In this document: positions 34,465 to 43,302 of the stretch, piece by piece
Layout of the letters: each line of letters starts with the position of its first letter
Position numbering within the stretch: the first letter of the stretch is position 1
NCBI RefSeq assembly: GCF_015356865.1
Contig: NZ_JAAFZA010000007.1
Location: 1-64,000, forward strand
DNA: 64,000 bases
Reading direction: 5' to 3'
DNA from: Catenulispora pinisilvae
GTDB lineage: Bacteria > Actinomycetota > Actinomycetes > Streptomycetales > Catenulisporaceae
Position numbers and translations under genes: made by a program
Notes under the pieces: generated by a model
What the model was told of the DNA's origin: nothing
Databases searched by the model: none
Seen by the model: only the letters and a program-made list of their open reading frames with translations

Positions 34465-35225
34465 AGCGCCCGATCGACCGCTACGTGGAAAGCCTGCTGC
34501 GCCGGCGCCGTCCCGCGGACTTCGTCCCCACCGAGGACGACATCGCGATCGCCCGCGCCGCCATCGACCTGGCCGCCGCCGCGCCCGACGCCCAGCGTCC
34601 GCGCGAGGCGTTCGTCGAGGATCTGCGCCGGCGCGTCGCCGACCGGCAGGACGCCGCCCCCGAGCCGGCGTCGGCGGCACCGCGGTCAGGGGGATCGGGG
34701 TCACCGGCATCGGCGTGGCCACTGGCGTCAGCGTGGTCGCCGGCGGCGCGCCGGATCCGGGGCCGCCGCCGCTTTCTGACCGCGACCGCACTCACCGCGA
34801 CCGGCGTCGTCGCAGGCGTCGCCGGAGTCGCCGTCGATCGGGCCGTCACCGGGTCCGAGTCGCCGGCCACCGACGCCGACCAGGAACTGACCCCCACCAT
34901 CGGCAGCTGGCAGACCGTCGCCGGCGCCGCCGACCTCGCCGAAGGCGCGGTGCTGCCGTTCGACCTCGGCGCGGTGTCCGGTTTCCTCCGGCGAGCGTCG
35001 GGCCGGGTCCAGGCCGTATCAGGGATCTGCACCCACCAAGGCTGCCGCCTCCACCTCGACACCCCCGGCGACGGCTTCGTCTGCCCCTGCCACGGCGCCA
35101 CCTTCTCCTTGTCCGGAGCCCCGCTGACCCGCCCGCACGGCAGCTCGCCGCTGCCCGCGCTGCCCCGGCTGCCGGTGCGCATCGAAGGCGGCAACGTTCA
35201 GGTATACGCGCCGAACCAGGCGTGA
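34461..35225 (+). CDS. Rieske [2Fe-2S] protein, probably Tat-exported
   Basis: 254 residues. A long basic N-terminus with a dibasic-plus-hydrophobic helix (RRIRGRRRFLTATALTATG) fits a Tat anchor. The C-terminal Rieske domain shows the two cluster motifs CTHQGC and CPCHGA (Cys-X-His and Cys-XX-His) with Gly/Ser-rich ends. The first 95 residues contain LRRRRPADFVPTEDDIAIA, perhaps a cytoplasmic interaction segment for the sigma factor; that is speculation. GTG start overlaps the sigma stop by four bases. With the cupredoxin opposite, an extracytoplasmic electron-transfer chain is likely. Confidence 0.9.
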   Translation: MKRPIDRYVESLLRRRRPADFVPTEDDIAIARAAIDLAAAAPDAQRPREAFVEDLRRRVADRQDAAPEPASAAPRSGGSGSPASAWPLASAWSPAARRIRGRRRFLTATALTATGVVAGVAGVAVDRAVTGSESPATDADQELTPTIGSWQTVAGAADLAEGAVLPFDLGAVSGFLRRASGRVQAVSGICTHQGCRLHLDTPGDGFVCPCHGATFSLSGAPLTRPHGSSPLPALPRLPVRIEGGNVQVYAPNQA

Positions 35226-35231
35226 CTCACG

Positions 35232-35401
35232 CAGCGCCGAGAACTGCTCAGCACCCAGAACCGCTCAGCGCCGAGAACCGCTCAGCGCCGAGAACCGCTC
35301 AGCGCCGAGAACCGCTCAGCGCCGAGAACCGCTCAGCGCCCAGAACCGCTCAGCGCCGAGAACCGCTCAGCGCCCAGAACCGCTCAGCGCCGAGAACCGC
35401 T
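35232..35401. repeat. 17-bp tandem repeat, 10 copies
   Basis: Ten exact-length 17-bp units, consensus CAGCGCCGAGAACCGCT with a few C/G variants. They fill the space between the stop codons of the Rieske gene and the halogenase-like gene. The last unit touches the latter stop codon. Units are contiguous, without spacers, so this is a minisatellite, not a CRISPR array. Confidence 0.97.
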
Positions 35402-37161
35402 CAGCGATCAGCCCGAATCCGATACAGCCGACGCATCTCCGCCTCCAACTCGGCCAGCTGCTCGGGGCGGGGCCGGCTCTGGGGTGCGAACAGTCCGTCC
35501 TTCTCCCAGCGGTCCGGGTTCAGGCTCAGCGCCGAGACGTTCAGCCAGCCGCGGCCGCGGAGCGGGGCGAGCAGGTCCGGGCGGGCGTCTTCGATCGCCA
35601 GGTAGAAGATCACGTGGGCCAGTTCCTCGATGCGCTCCAGGCCGTCGCGGATGCTGCGCAGGACGTCCGCGAAGGTGGGCGGCTGGTCGGTCGGCAGGTT
35701 CTGGCAGAACAAGCGGGCCAGGGTGGGAAGGTCGTCGTAGTAGTCGATGAAGTCGAACTCGAAGCGGCCCCGGTAGGTGTCGGCCCAGTCCTGGAGCAGC
35801 TTCACGACCGCGCCTTGGGTGGCCACCGCGTGGGCGCCGAGGGCACTGAGCGTGGTGCTGGCGGCGGCGTCCAGGAAGGTCTTGCCGTAGAACTGCGGGT
35901 CGGAGAAGGCCCAGCCGACGTAGTAGTCCCAGACGGTCTTCAGGGACATGACCATCGCGTTGCCGTGGAACGGGTAGGAGGACTGGATGTTCTGGGTGAG
36001 GCCCTCGGCCAGGGACAGGAACCACTTGTTGGCGTAGGCGACGTAGGCCGGGTCCAGGCGGCCCTCCAGGTCGCGGCCGATCATCTCGGTCACGAAGCTG
36101 TTCGCGTAGCCGATCAGGTTCGAGCCCACCGAGTAGTAGGGGTCGGCGAAGACCCCGGCATCGCCGACGCAGGCCCAGCGGTCGGGGGACAGCGTCTGCT
36201 GCGAGGAGTGGCTGTAGTTCCTCAGGACCTTGAAATCCAGGACGTTCATCGAGGCCATCGCCGGTCCGAAGCCCGGCACCCGGCCGGTCACGAAGTCGAC
36301 GGCCTTCCCGATCCGGTTGAAGCCGGTGATCGGGTGCATCTCGTCCCGGGTCACGATGCCGACGCTGGTGTGGTGCGGCGCCAGCGGGATGGCCCACACC
36401 CAGCCGCCGTCGAACATGAAGTGATTGGTGGAGTGCCAGCGCGGACCGGACACGCGCTCGTGCCAGTCCCGGTGCTCGGCGCCGATCACGGCGTCGATGT
36501 CGAGCCGGCCGTCGAGCCGGAACCAGACCGCGTTGTGCTTCTTCGAGTACTGCTTCCCGAGCCCGAGCTTGCGTTGCAGCAGCCGGTGGCGGCCGGTCGC
36601 GTCCACCACCCAGCGACAGGAGACCGAGCGCGGTGCCGGTTCGGCGCCGGCAGTGGGTACGTGGGTGTGGCCATCAGCATCAGCATCGCGCTGGACGCTC
36701 ACCCGGTGCGGTTCGCCATCCCGACCGAGCTCGATCGCCTCGACCCGGACGCCCTGTTCCAACCCGGCCCCGGCCTGGACCGCCACCTCCCGCAGGTGTT
36801 CCTCCAACGACCCGCGGTTGAGCTGATAGGACTTGGCCGGCAGGAACCGCTCGACACCGAACTCCGGCTCGTCCTGGATCGCGGGCCGGCCGCCGTAGAA
36901 GTAGCGGAGCCCCAGCTTCTCCAGCTGCTCGCTCTCCAAATACTTGTGCAGGCCCAAGACTTGTGCGAAGTAATACGCGCCGACCTCGACCGACGACTCG
37001 CCGACCTTGTGTGCGGACAAGGGGATCGGCGAGCGCTCGCGCTCAAGAACCAGGACCGAGGCTTGCGGGCGCGCTTGCCTGAGCTGTATCGCCAGACACA
37101 GGCCGGCCAGGCCGCCGCCGGCGATGACCACATCGAAGTCGACTCCCTTGAACGCCGTCAC
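35401..37161 (-). CDS. FAD-dependent oxidoreductase of the flavin-halogenase-like superfamily
   Basis: 586 residues. The FAD-binding start DFDVVIAGGGLAG (Gly15-Gly20), HKVGESSVEVGAYY, the second FAD motif CVGDAGVFADPYYSVGSN, and a halogenase-style GGWVWAIPL (W-x-W-x-I-P) are present. The sequence around HKVGESSVEVGAYYFAQVLGL is more like the halogenase-related flavoproteins of the LodB/GoxB kind than proven tryptophan halogenases, so chlorination or another oxidation of a carrier- or peptide-bound residue are both open. GTG 37161 has AAGGGG upstream. It ends the leftward NRPS operon, 16 bases after the A-T gene. Confidence 0.82.
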   Translation of the reverse strand: MTAFKGVDFDVVIAGGGLAGLCLAIQLRQARPQASVLVLERERSPIPLSAHKVGESSVEVGAYYFAQVLGLHKYLESEQLEKLGLRYFYGGRPAIQDEPEFGVERFLPAKSYQLNRGSLEEHLREVAVQAGAGLEQGVRVEAIELGRDGEPHRVSVQRDADADGHTHVPTAGAEPAPRSVSCRWVVDATGRHRLLQRKLGLGKQYSKKHNAVWFRLDGRLDIDAVIGAEHRDWHERVSGPRWHSTNHFMFDGGWVWAIPLAPHHTSVGIVTRDEMHPITGFNRIGKAVDFVTGRVPGFGPAMASMNVLDFKVLRNYSHSSQQTLSPDRWACVGDAGVFADPYYSVGSNLIGYANSFVTEMIGRDLEGRLDPAYVAYANKWFLSLAEGLTQNIQSSYPFHGNAMVMSLKTVWDYYVGWAFSDPQFYGKTFLDAAASTTLSALGAHAVATQGAVVKLLQDWADTYRGRFEFDFIDYYDDLPTLARLFCQNLPTDQPPTFADVLRSIRDGLERIEELAHVIFYLAIEDARPDLLAPLRGRGWLNVSALSLNPDRWEKDGLFAPQSRPRPEQLAELEAEMRRLYRIRADR

Positions 37162-37177
37162 GGCAGCACCCCTTGAC

Positions 37178-39013
37178 TCAAGAATCCGAAGGTTGGATAC
37201 GGGGCGACGTCTCGACGACCCGTGCCAGATCGTGGATGGTCCGGCTGATGTAGGGCTGCGCGCTGTCCACGCGGACCCCGAGCAGGCTCTCCAGTTCGGC
37301 GACCAGGTCCATGACGCTGAGCGAGTCGCCGCCGACCGCGAAGAAGTCGTCGTCCAGGCCGAACCCGCCGTGGCCGAGGATCCGCTTCCACACGTCGAGC
37401 AGGCACGCCTGGACCGGGCTCGGGGCGGCGGCGCGGGGCGAGCCGTCGACCGGGCAGGCCAACGCGGCCAACGCTTTCTCGTCCACTTTGCCGTGCCCGG
37501 TCAGCGGCAGCTCGTCGACCGGAATCACGTCCGCCGGGACCATGTACGCCGGCAGCCGCTCGGCCGCCAGGCCCCTGAGCCGCGGCACGTCATCGGCCCG
37601 CGCGCCGACGACGAACGCCACCAGCCGGGGCGTTCCCGACTCAGAGTCCTGGCACAGGATGTACGCCTCGCGCACCGACGCGTCCTCGGTGAGACAGGCG
37701 GCGATCTGGGCCGGCTCGACCCGCCGGCCCCGGATCTTCAGCTGCCGGTCCGCCCGCCCCAGGAACTCCAGGGTCCCGTCTGAGAGCCGGCGCACGAGAT
37801 CCCCGGTGCGATACACCCGAGAACCAGAACCCGTACAAGACCCAGACTGAGCCACAGCCCCAGACCCCGGCACAGCGCCGGAGGGGCGAGCCGTGAACTT
37901 CTCAGCGGTCAGGGCGGGTTCCCGGTGATATCCACGCGCCAGCCCGGCGCCGCCGAGATAGAGCTCCCCGACCTCCTCGGCGGCGGCTTCGGCCCCCTTC
38001 TCATCGAGCACGACCGCCGCGACCCCGTCGATCGGCCGCCCGATCAGCACCCGCTCGGCATCGGCGGCGAGCAGCTGGACCGTCGAGCACACCGAGTTCT
38101 CGCAGGGCCCGTACTCATTGAACAGCCGGGTCCCGGGAAGCCGCCGGTAGTGCTCCCGCACCAGATCAAGGGACAACTGCTCCCCGGCCACGGTGACGCT
38201 CCGCAGCGCCGAGGCGGTGGTCCGATCCAGACCGGAGAGCAGGCGGTGGTACAAGGACGGGGTGATCAGGAAGTGCGAGACACCCTGACGATCCACCAGA
38301 TCGACCAGATACGACCGGTCCGTGATCTGGTCGCGCCGGGGTAGCAGCAGCCGCGCGCCGCAGGCCAGGGCGCAGAAAATGTCCTCGACCGAGCTGTCGA
38401 AGGTCGGACCCGGTATCGCGAGATGCACATCGCCCGGAGCGAAGCCGTAGTACGCGTTCCGCCAGCGCACGGTATTCAGGACCGCGCGATGCTCCACCGC
38501 CACCGCGCGCGGCGTTCCGGTCGTCCCCGACGTGTGCAGGATGTAGGCCAGATCGCCGGGGCCGGCCGCCGGAGTCGGGTTCGTATCCAGAACGGTCTGC
38601 GGGGCCATGACGTCCAGGACGAACAGGTCGCCGTCGAAGAACGCCGCGCCGGCGGCCGTGCCGGACTCGATGAGCACCGCCCTCGGCGCCACCGCCTCGA
38701 TCATCCGCCGGGTCAGGCCCGGGGCGTTGTCCGGGTCCAGCGGCACGTAGGCGCCGCCGGCCTTGAGCACGGCCAGGACGGCCACCACCACGTCCGGCGG
38801 GTGCCGGGCCGAGATCACCACCGGGTCGTCCGGCCGCACCCCGCTGACCTCGCGCAGATGGCGCGCGAGCCGGTTGGCCCGGCTGTTCAGCTCCCCGTAG
38901 GCGATCGTCCGGCCCTCGTACTCCACCGCCACCGCCTCCGGTGCCCGGCCGACGCGGTCCTCCACCAGGCCGTGCAGCGTCCCCATGCTGTCCATCCCCA
39001 TGTCGTCCCCCAT
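37178..39013 (-). CDS. NRPS adenylation-carrier (A-T) didomain
   Basis: Stand-alone loading unit of 611 residues: it activates one amino acid as an adenylate and attaches it to its own carrier. The A domain spans about residues 10-510 with core motifs LHTSGTTGTPRAVAVEH, NEYGPCE, YRTGDLV and the A10 Lys in LPLTGHGKVD. The T domain has the phosphopantetheine Ser in DDFFAVGGDSLSV (about Ser564). There is no condensation domain, so the loaded residue is probably a substrate for the tailoring enzymes of this operon (diiron hydroxylase, flavoprotein) before transfer. The start may be ATG 39013 or 39001; the second has a better-spaced G-rich site. Confidence 0.93.
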   Translation of the reverse strand: MGDDMGMDSMGTLHGLVEDRVGRAPEAVAVEYEGRTIAYGELNSRANRLARHLREVSGVRPDDPVVISARHPPDVVVAVLAVLKAGGAYVPLDPDNAPGLTRRMIEAVAPRAVLIESGTAAGAAFFDGDLFVLDVMAPQTVLDTNPTPAAGPGDLAYILHTSGTTGTPRAVAVEHRAVLNTVRWRNAYYGFAPGDVHLAIPGPTFDSSVEDIFCALACGARLLLPRRDQITDRSYLVDLVDRQGVSHFLITPSLYHRLLSGLDRTTASALRSVTVAGEQLSLDLVREHYRRLPGTRLFNEYGPCENSVCSTVQLLAADAERVLIGRPIDGVAAVVLDEKGAEAAAEEVGELYLGGAGLARGYHREPALTAEKFTARPSGAVPGSGAVAQSGSCTGSGSRVYRTGDLVRRLSDGTLEFLGRADRQLKIRGRRVEPAQIAACLTEDASVREAYILCQDSESGTPRLVAFVVGARADDVPRLRGLAAERLPAYMVPADVIPVDELPLTGHGKVDEKALAALACPVDGSPRAAAPSPVQACLLDVWKRILGHGGFGLDDDFFAVGGDSLSVMDLVAELESLLGVRVDSAQPYISRTIHDLARVVETSPRIQPSDS

Positions 39014-39025
39014 GCCCTCGCAGCC

Positions 39026-39802
39026 CTATTTCTCCAGGTGCCGGGAACCGAGCGCGCGCAGTACCGCGTTCAGCGTCGCCTCCGGCTCGGTCTGCGGAAA
39101 GTAGTGCCCGCCCGGGATCGCCGCGACCTCGATCGGCGAGCTGCTGACCGCCTGCCAGGCCCGGACGGCGGCCCCGGTCACCTCGGGATCGCCGAGCCCG
39201 TACAGCGCGGTGACGCCGATCGCCAGTGGCGGGCGCGACGCGGGCAAGTGGTACGCGGCCCCGGCGGCCAGATCCGCCCGCAGCGCCGGGAAGACCCGGT
39301 CCCGGAAATCCTGACGCCGCAGCCGGGCCGGGTCGCCGCCGAGCCGGCGCCACAGCTCCTCGATCTCCGGATCGCCCAACGCCGGCGCCGGCTCCGGTCT
39401 CGGGACAGGCGCGGCGAGGACCACCAGCCGGTCCACCGCCCGGCCGCGCCGCGTCATCCGATACGCGAGCTCGTAGGCCAGATGGGCACCGAAACTGTGG
39501 CCCAGCAAACAGATCCGCCCCGGCAGGGCGAGCAGCGCCGGAAGAATGTCGTCCGCCAAGGCCTGGACCGAGTCCAGCGGCGGGCGCGCCGAACGGTCCT
39601 CACGCCCCGGAGCCACATAGCCATACAGGGCGAGCCAATCCGGCACCCGCCGCTGCCAGGACGCGAACGCGGTGGCACCGGCGCCGGCATGCGGGAAGCA
39701 GACCAGGACGGCCTGATCCGCCTCCCCGTCCGGCGCCCTGACCGGGCCGAGCCGACGTAAGGGAAGGTCTGCGGGCGCGTCGAGCGCCGCCTGCGTCGTC
39801 AC
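39026..39802 (-). CDS. Type II thioesterase
   Basis: 258-residue alpha/beta hydrolase that should free mis-loaded carrier proteins or release tailored amino acids. The oxyanion start is VLVCFPHAGAGATAF, the nucleophile is Ser103 in GHSFGAHLA, and the catalytic His is His233 in PGGHYFP. GTG 39802 overlaps the stop codon of a 25-residue ORF (GTGA), and the A-T gene follows after 12 bases, so it is translated in the coupled leftward operon. Confidence 0.93.
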   Translation of the reverse strand: MTTQAALDAPADLPLRRLGPVRAPDGEADQAVLVCFPHAGAGATAFASWQRRVPDWLALYGYVAPGREDRSARPPLDSVQALADDILPALLALPGRICLLGHSFGAHLAYELAYRMTRRGRAVDRLVVLAAPVPRPEPAPALGDPEIEELWRRLGGDPARLRRQDFRDRVFPALRADLAAGAAYHLPASRPPLAIGVTALYGLGDPEVTGAAVRAWQAVSSSPIEVAAIPGGHYFPQTEPEATLNAVLRALGSRHLEK

Positions 39803-39876
39803 TTGTCAGCCTCCATCGCCAACACGAGCGAGCCCAGACCCGAATCAGCCGTCCGGTCCTCGAAAGGGTCCGTCAT
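39799..39876 (-). CDS. 25-residue small ORF in the NRPS operon
   Basis: A short ORF missed by usual length limits. Its ATG (39876) has an excellent ribosome-binding site, AGGAGGAAGG at 39879-39888, better than most genes here. Its stop overlaps the thioesterase start (GTGA). The peptide starts MTDPFEDRTADSG and ends LVLAMEADK, is acidic and has no Cys. It could be a translational coupling leader for the thioesterase, a small partner protein or a precursor peptide. Nothing in the sequence decides between these. It lies 22 bases after the CmlA-like gene. Confidence 0.65.
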   Translation of the reverse strand: MTDPFEDRTADSGLGSLVLAMEADK

Positions 39877-39898
39877 GGCCTTCCTCCTGTGTCGGATC

Positions 39899-41488
39899 TC
39901 ACCAGGACCGCTCCCCCTGACCGTGGAGCAACTCGGCCGGGACCCCGCGTCCGGCGCACATCTCCAGCAGCAGCCCGGTCTGGCGGACCTGTTCGGAGTC
40001 GGCGTCGTAAACGGAACCGGTCAGATGCCGGAGCCAGGGCTCGAAGCCCATCGCGTAGACATAGACCCGGCGCGCCCCGGTCAGCCGGGCCAGCGTGTCG
40101 GCCATCGCGGCGTCGGAGCCGGCCAGCCGCCGCCTGCGGTCGTTCTCGCGGCTCGGGCGGGCGGCGAGCAGCGGACCGTAAAGCCAGGACATCGGCGCGC
40201 CCACGCACTCCAGCCCGATGAACATCGCGTCGACGCCTTCGAGCAGGTCCGGGATCCGGCGGTGGAGTTCGGGCTCCAGGACGACCGTGTCGGTGGCGAA
40301 CAAGAACCGGCGCCCGCCGATCTCCACCAGCGGCACCATCTTCGACCGGATGGCCAGGTCCGCGTGCTCGCCGAGGAACGGGATCGCAGTGACCGTGCAG
40401 GCCGCGCCGATCCGGGCGCTCTGGAGGTCGCCGAGGGCCGTCACGGTCTGGAAGCCCAGCGCCCGCAGCATCGCCTCCAGCGCGGGATCGAGTACGGTCC
40501 CGGCCGAACCGCCCGGCACCACCACCACATCGGTGCGGTGCCGCAGCTGGAGCAGCGTCTCGATCGAGACGTGGTCGGCGTGGGCATGGCTGAGCACGAT
40601 CGCGTCTATGTGCCGGGGCAGGTCGACAAGCGTGAGGTGCTGATGGCCGTCGTCCCGGTAGCCGAGGATCGGGTCCAGCAGGACGCAGTCCTGCGCGGAC
40701 TCCAGCAGGATCCCGGCATGCCCCAGGTAGCGCATGCGCACACCCGACTCCGGCTTCGGCACCGGTGCCGGCGGTGTATCAGTGCTATACAACGTGGCGA
40801 ATCGTTCGGCACCGGACCCCGTCAGCCCCAGGCGCTCGGCCAGCGCGGCCGGATCCACCGCCTCCCACCGGGACTGGAACAGCTCATCGAGTAAGGGCGA
40901 GTCGAACGGCAGCGCCACATCGACCCGGTCGTCATCGGTGAGCAGCGGGCTGTTGAAGATGAACGGCTGAGCCGGGTCCGGCGCGCGCCGCAGCGAGATC
41001 CGCTGGAGCTCGCAGCGGTACTGCTCACTGCGATAGAGCAAGGGTTCGAAGAAGCGGTACGACGCTTGCCCGAAGTCGTCGTAGGTGAGCTCGACCAGTC
41101 CCCGCAGGCTCTCCGGCAGGCGCGGATAGAGCGACGGTAACGGTCTGCCGTCGGCCTCGGCCCGCAGCAGGGCCCGCATCTCCTCGACGTCATCGGCGAA
41201 GCGCAGCAGCGGCGCGCACTCCCGCACGGCCTGCTCCTGGAACTCCCGCAGCTTGTCCTCCGGAACCCCCTGGGCATCGAGGAAGGGCCCTGCGATACGA
41301 GAGGGATTCGAGATCGCCTCGTCGTGGAAGGCGGGATCGGCCAGGTAGCTCTCGAGGATCGCGAGCTGCCGGTGCTTCAGGTTGAAGCCGGCGGTCAGCG
41401 GACTGATCAGGTGCGGATAGGCGTACCACCGGTGGACCAGCGGCTGCGGGCTGACGCTGGCGGCCAGGTAGTGTCCGGTGCCGGTCAT
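39899..41488 (-). CDS. CmlA-type diiron beta-hydroxylase (metallo-beta-lactamase fold)
   Basis: 529 residues, the length of CmlA (532), the enzyme that beta-hydroxylates a carrier-bound amino acid in chloramphenicol biosynthesis. After an N-terminal domain of about 245 residues comes the metallo-lactamase fold with the ligand set His301, His303, Asp305, His306 (LSHAHADH), Glu374 (FLGEH) and Asp400 (LFATD). The Glu in place of the usual His, and the 3-4 residue offset to the known CmlA ligands, fit that family closely. The likely partner is a nearby A-T didomain. ATG overlaps the adenylation-enzyme stop (ATGA). Confidence 0.88.
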   Translation of the reverse strand: MTGTGHYLAASVSPQPLVHRWYAYPHLISPLTAGFNLKHRQLAILESYLADPAFHDEAISNPSRIAGPFLDAQGVPEDKLREFQEQAVRECAPLLRFADDVEEMRALLRAEADGRPLPSLYPRLPESLRGLVELTYDDFGQASYRFFEPLLYRSEQYRCELQRISLRRAPDPAQPFIFNSPLLTDDDRVDVALPFDSPLLDELFQSRWEAVDPAALAERLGLTGSGAERFATLYSTDTPPAPVPKPESGVRMRYLGHAGILLESAQDCVLLDPILGYRDDGHQHLTLVDLPRHIDAIVLSHAHADHVSIETLLQLRHRTDVVVVPGGSAGTVLDPALEAMLRALGFQTVTALGDLQSARIGAACTVTAIPFLGEHADLAIRSKMVPLVEIGGRRFLFATDTVVLEPELHRRIPDLLEGVDAMFIGLECVGAPMSWLYGPLLAARPSRENDRRRRLAGSDAAMADTLARLTGARRVYVYAMGFEPWLRHLTGSVYDADSEQVRQTGLLLEMCAGRGVPAELLHGQGERSW

Positions 41489-43302
41489 CGTGCCGCCCGC
41501 TGCTCGGCCGCCCGCGAATCGGCGGGTCGCTCATTGGTCGCCCGTGATTCGGTCGCCCGCTGGTCGGCCGGTCGGTGCTCGGTTGCCCGGTCCTCGGCCG
41601 GTCGCGGATCGCTGTGCGGGTCCGTCATCTGTTCCACCATCCGATCCAGGGCTTCGCGGTCGGTCTTGCCGTTCGGCAGCCTCGGCAGCGCCGGCACCGG
41701 CACGATCAGCCGGGGGACCGCGGCTCTGGGCAGCCGCCTCATCAGGTCGCGGCGGACCGCGGCCGGGTCGAACAGGCCGTCGGCGCCGGCGACGAAGCCG
41801 ATCAGCGCACTGATCTCGCCGGTCTCGCCGGTCTCGCCGGGCCCGCTGAACCGCCGGGCGACGCCGACCGCCGCGGTGCCGGCACCGACCGCCGCGCTCA
41901 GCAGATGCTCGATCTCGCCCAGTTCGATGCGGGCACCGGCCAGTTTGACCTGTGTGTCGCGGCGCGAAAGGAAGGACAAGGCGCCGGAGGCGTCGACCGA
42001 CACCAGGTCCCCGGTGCGATACATCCGGACGCCTGCCACCGTGGCGAACGGCGACGGCTCGACGGCCTCGGCGTACCCCAGGGCCACACCGGGCCCGCTG
42101 AGCCAGAGCTCGCCGACCAGACCGTCCGGCTCGCTGTCGCGCTGTCCGTCCTCGACCGGTTCGACGTGTACTCCGGTGCCGGGGATCGGACGGCCGATCG
42201 GCAGCCGCTCGCGCCCCGCATCAAGGTTCATACATTCGTGCACGGTCGACCAGACGGTGCACTCGGTGGGCCCGTACTCGTTGTAGGCGGTGGCGTGCGG
42301 GACGACCTTGGCATGCAGGGCCACCAGCGGTGGCGGGAACACCTCGCCCGCGACGATGACTACGCGCAGCGTGTCCAGCCGGGTGCCGTCAGACTCCTGT
42401 GATTCCGTCTCAAGCAGCAGCCGGTACAGCGACGGGATGATCGCCATGTGGGTCCCGCCGTACCGCGAGCAGGCCTGGGCGATCTGCTCGATGTCCATCG
42501 GGTTGGCGCTCGGGATCACGATGTGGCCACCGGCGGCCAGCGGCCAGTAGATGCCGGCGACCGAGCTGTCGAAGGAGATCGAGGAACACAGCAGGTACGT
42601 CGGCGGCAGCGGCGGGTAGTAGTCGATCCGGGCCTGCGTGGAGTAGCCCAGTGAGCCGCGGGACACGACCACGCCCTTGGGCCGTCCGCTCGATCCGCTG
42701 GTGTAGAGCGTGTAGGCCGGGCTGCCCGGTGCCACCGGCTCCGGGGTGAACCCGGACAGTTCCTCGGGATCACTCGGGTCCGCCGGTTCTCCGTCCGGCG
42801 CGGTCGCGGCCTCCACGACGTGTGCGAAGCCGTCGAGGCCGACGCTCGTCCCGGCGGCCGACTCCACGACGACCGCGGCTGCCGTGCTCGCTTGGATCAG
42901 GGCCATCCGGCGGCGCACCGGCAACGCGGTGTCGACCGGGATGTACTGGGCACCGGTGGCCAGGACGCCGAGCATGGCGGGCACCGCCCACCGGTTGAGA
43001 GGCAGGTGCAGTACAACGGCGTCGCCGGGCCCGATCCCCGCTGCCCGCAGCCGCCGCGCGATCCGAGCGGTGTGCGCGGCGAGCAGCCGATAGTCGAACG
43101 TCCCGGTCCAGTCCGTCACCGCCGGCCGGGTCCCGTCTTCGGCGGCTGTGCGCAGCACCGCGGCGAGCGGGTCCGCGACGTCTGGCGGTCCGGGTGTGAC
43201 GTGCTCGTAGCCGAAACGCGGGTGGGCAGCCGCGTCACCTTCGGACCCTGCTTCGGACTCTGCCATCGGCAATATCGCGTCCGGACCCTCGTCCTCGCTC
43301 AT
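41485..43302 (-). CDS. Stand-alone NRPS adenylation enzyme without carrier domain
   Basis: 605 residues. Core motifs are complete: YTLYTSGSSGRPKGVVV, SSISFDSSVAGIYW, NEYGPTE, YRTGDLVSV and the A10 Lys in LPRLPNGKTDRE. After it, where a T domain would start, there is only a repetitive Arg/Ala/Thr/Glu tail (such as ATEHRPADQRATESRATNE), coded by short DNA repeats at about 41490-41600. It must therefore load a carrier on another protein; the T domain of the C-T protein (53615) or of the T-TE protein (43299) lack their own A domain and are candidates. Overlaps both neighbours by ATGA. Confidence 0.92.
   Translation of the reverse strand: MSEDEGPDAILPMAESEAGSEGDAAAHPRFGYEHVTPGPPDVADPLAAVLRTAAEDGTRPAVTDWTGTFDYRLLAAHTARIARRLRAAGIGPGDAVVLHLPLNRWAVPAMLGVLATGAQYIPVDTALPVRRRMALIQASTAAAVVVESAAGTSVGLDGFAHVVEAATAPDGEPADPSDPEELSGFTPEPVAPGSPAYTLYTSGSSGRPKGVVVSRGSLGYSTQARIDYYPPLPPTYLLCSSISFDSSVAGIYWPLAAGGHIVIPSANPMDIEQIAQACSRYGGTHMAIIPSLYRLLLETESQESDGTRLDTLRVVIVAGEVFPPPLVALHAKVVPHATAYNEYGPTECTVWSTVHECMNLDAGRERLPIGRPIPGTGVHVEPVEDGQRDSEPDGLVGELWLSGPGVALGYAEAVEPSPFATVAGVRMYRTGDLVSVDASGALSFLSRRDTQVKLAGARIELGEIEHLLSAAVGAGTAAVGVARRFSGPGETGETGEISALIGFVAGADGLFDPAAVRRDLMRRLPRAAVPRLIVPVPALPRLPNGKTDREALDRMVEQMTDPHSDPRPAEDRATEHRPADQRATESRATNERPADSRAAEQRAAR

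Noticed and set aside
35232-35401. CRISPR array
   Set aside because: Units are contiguous 17-bp repeats without spacers and no cas gene is present.
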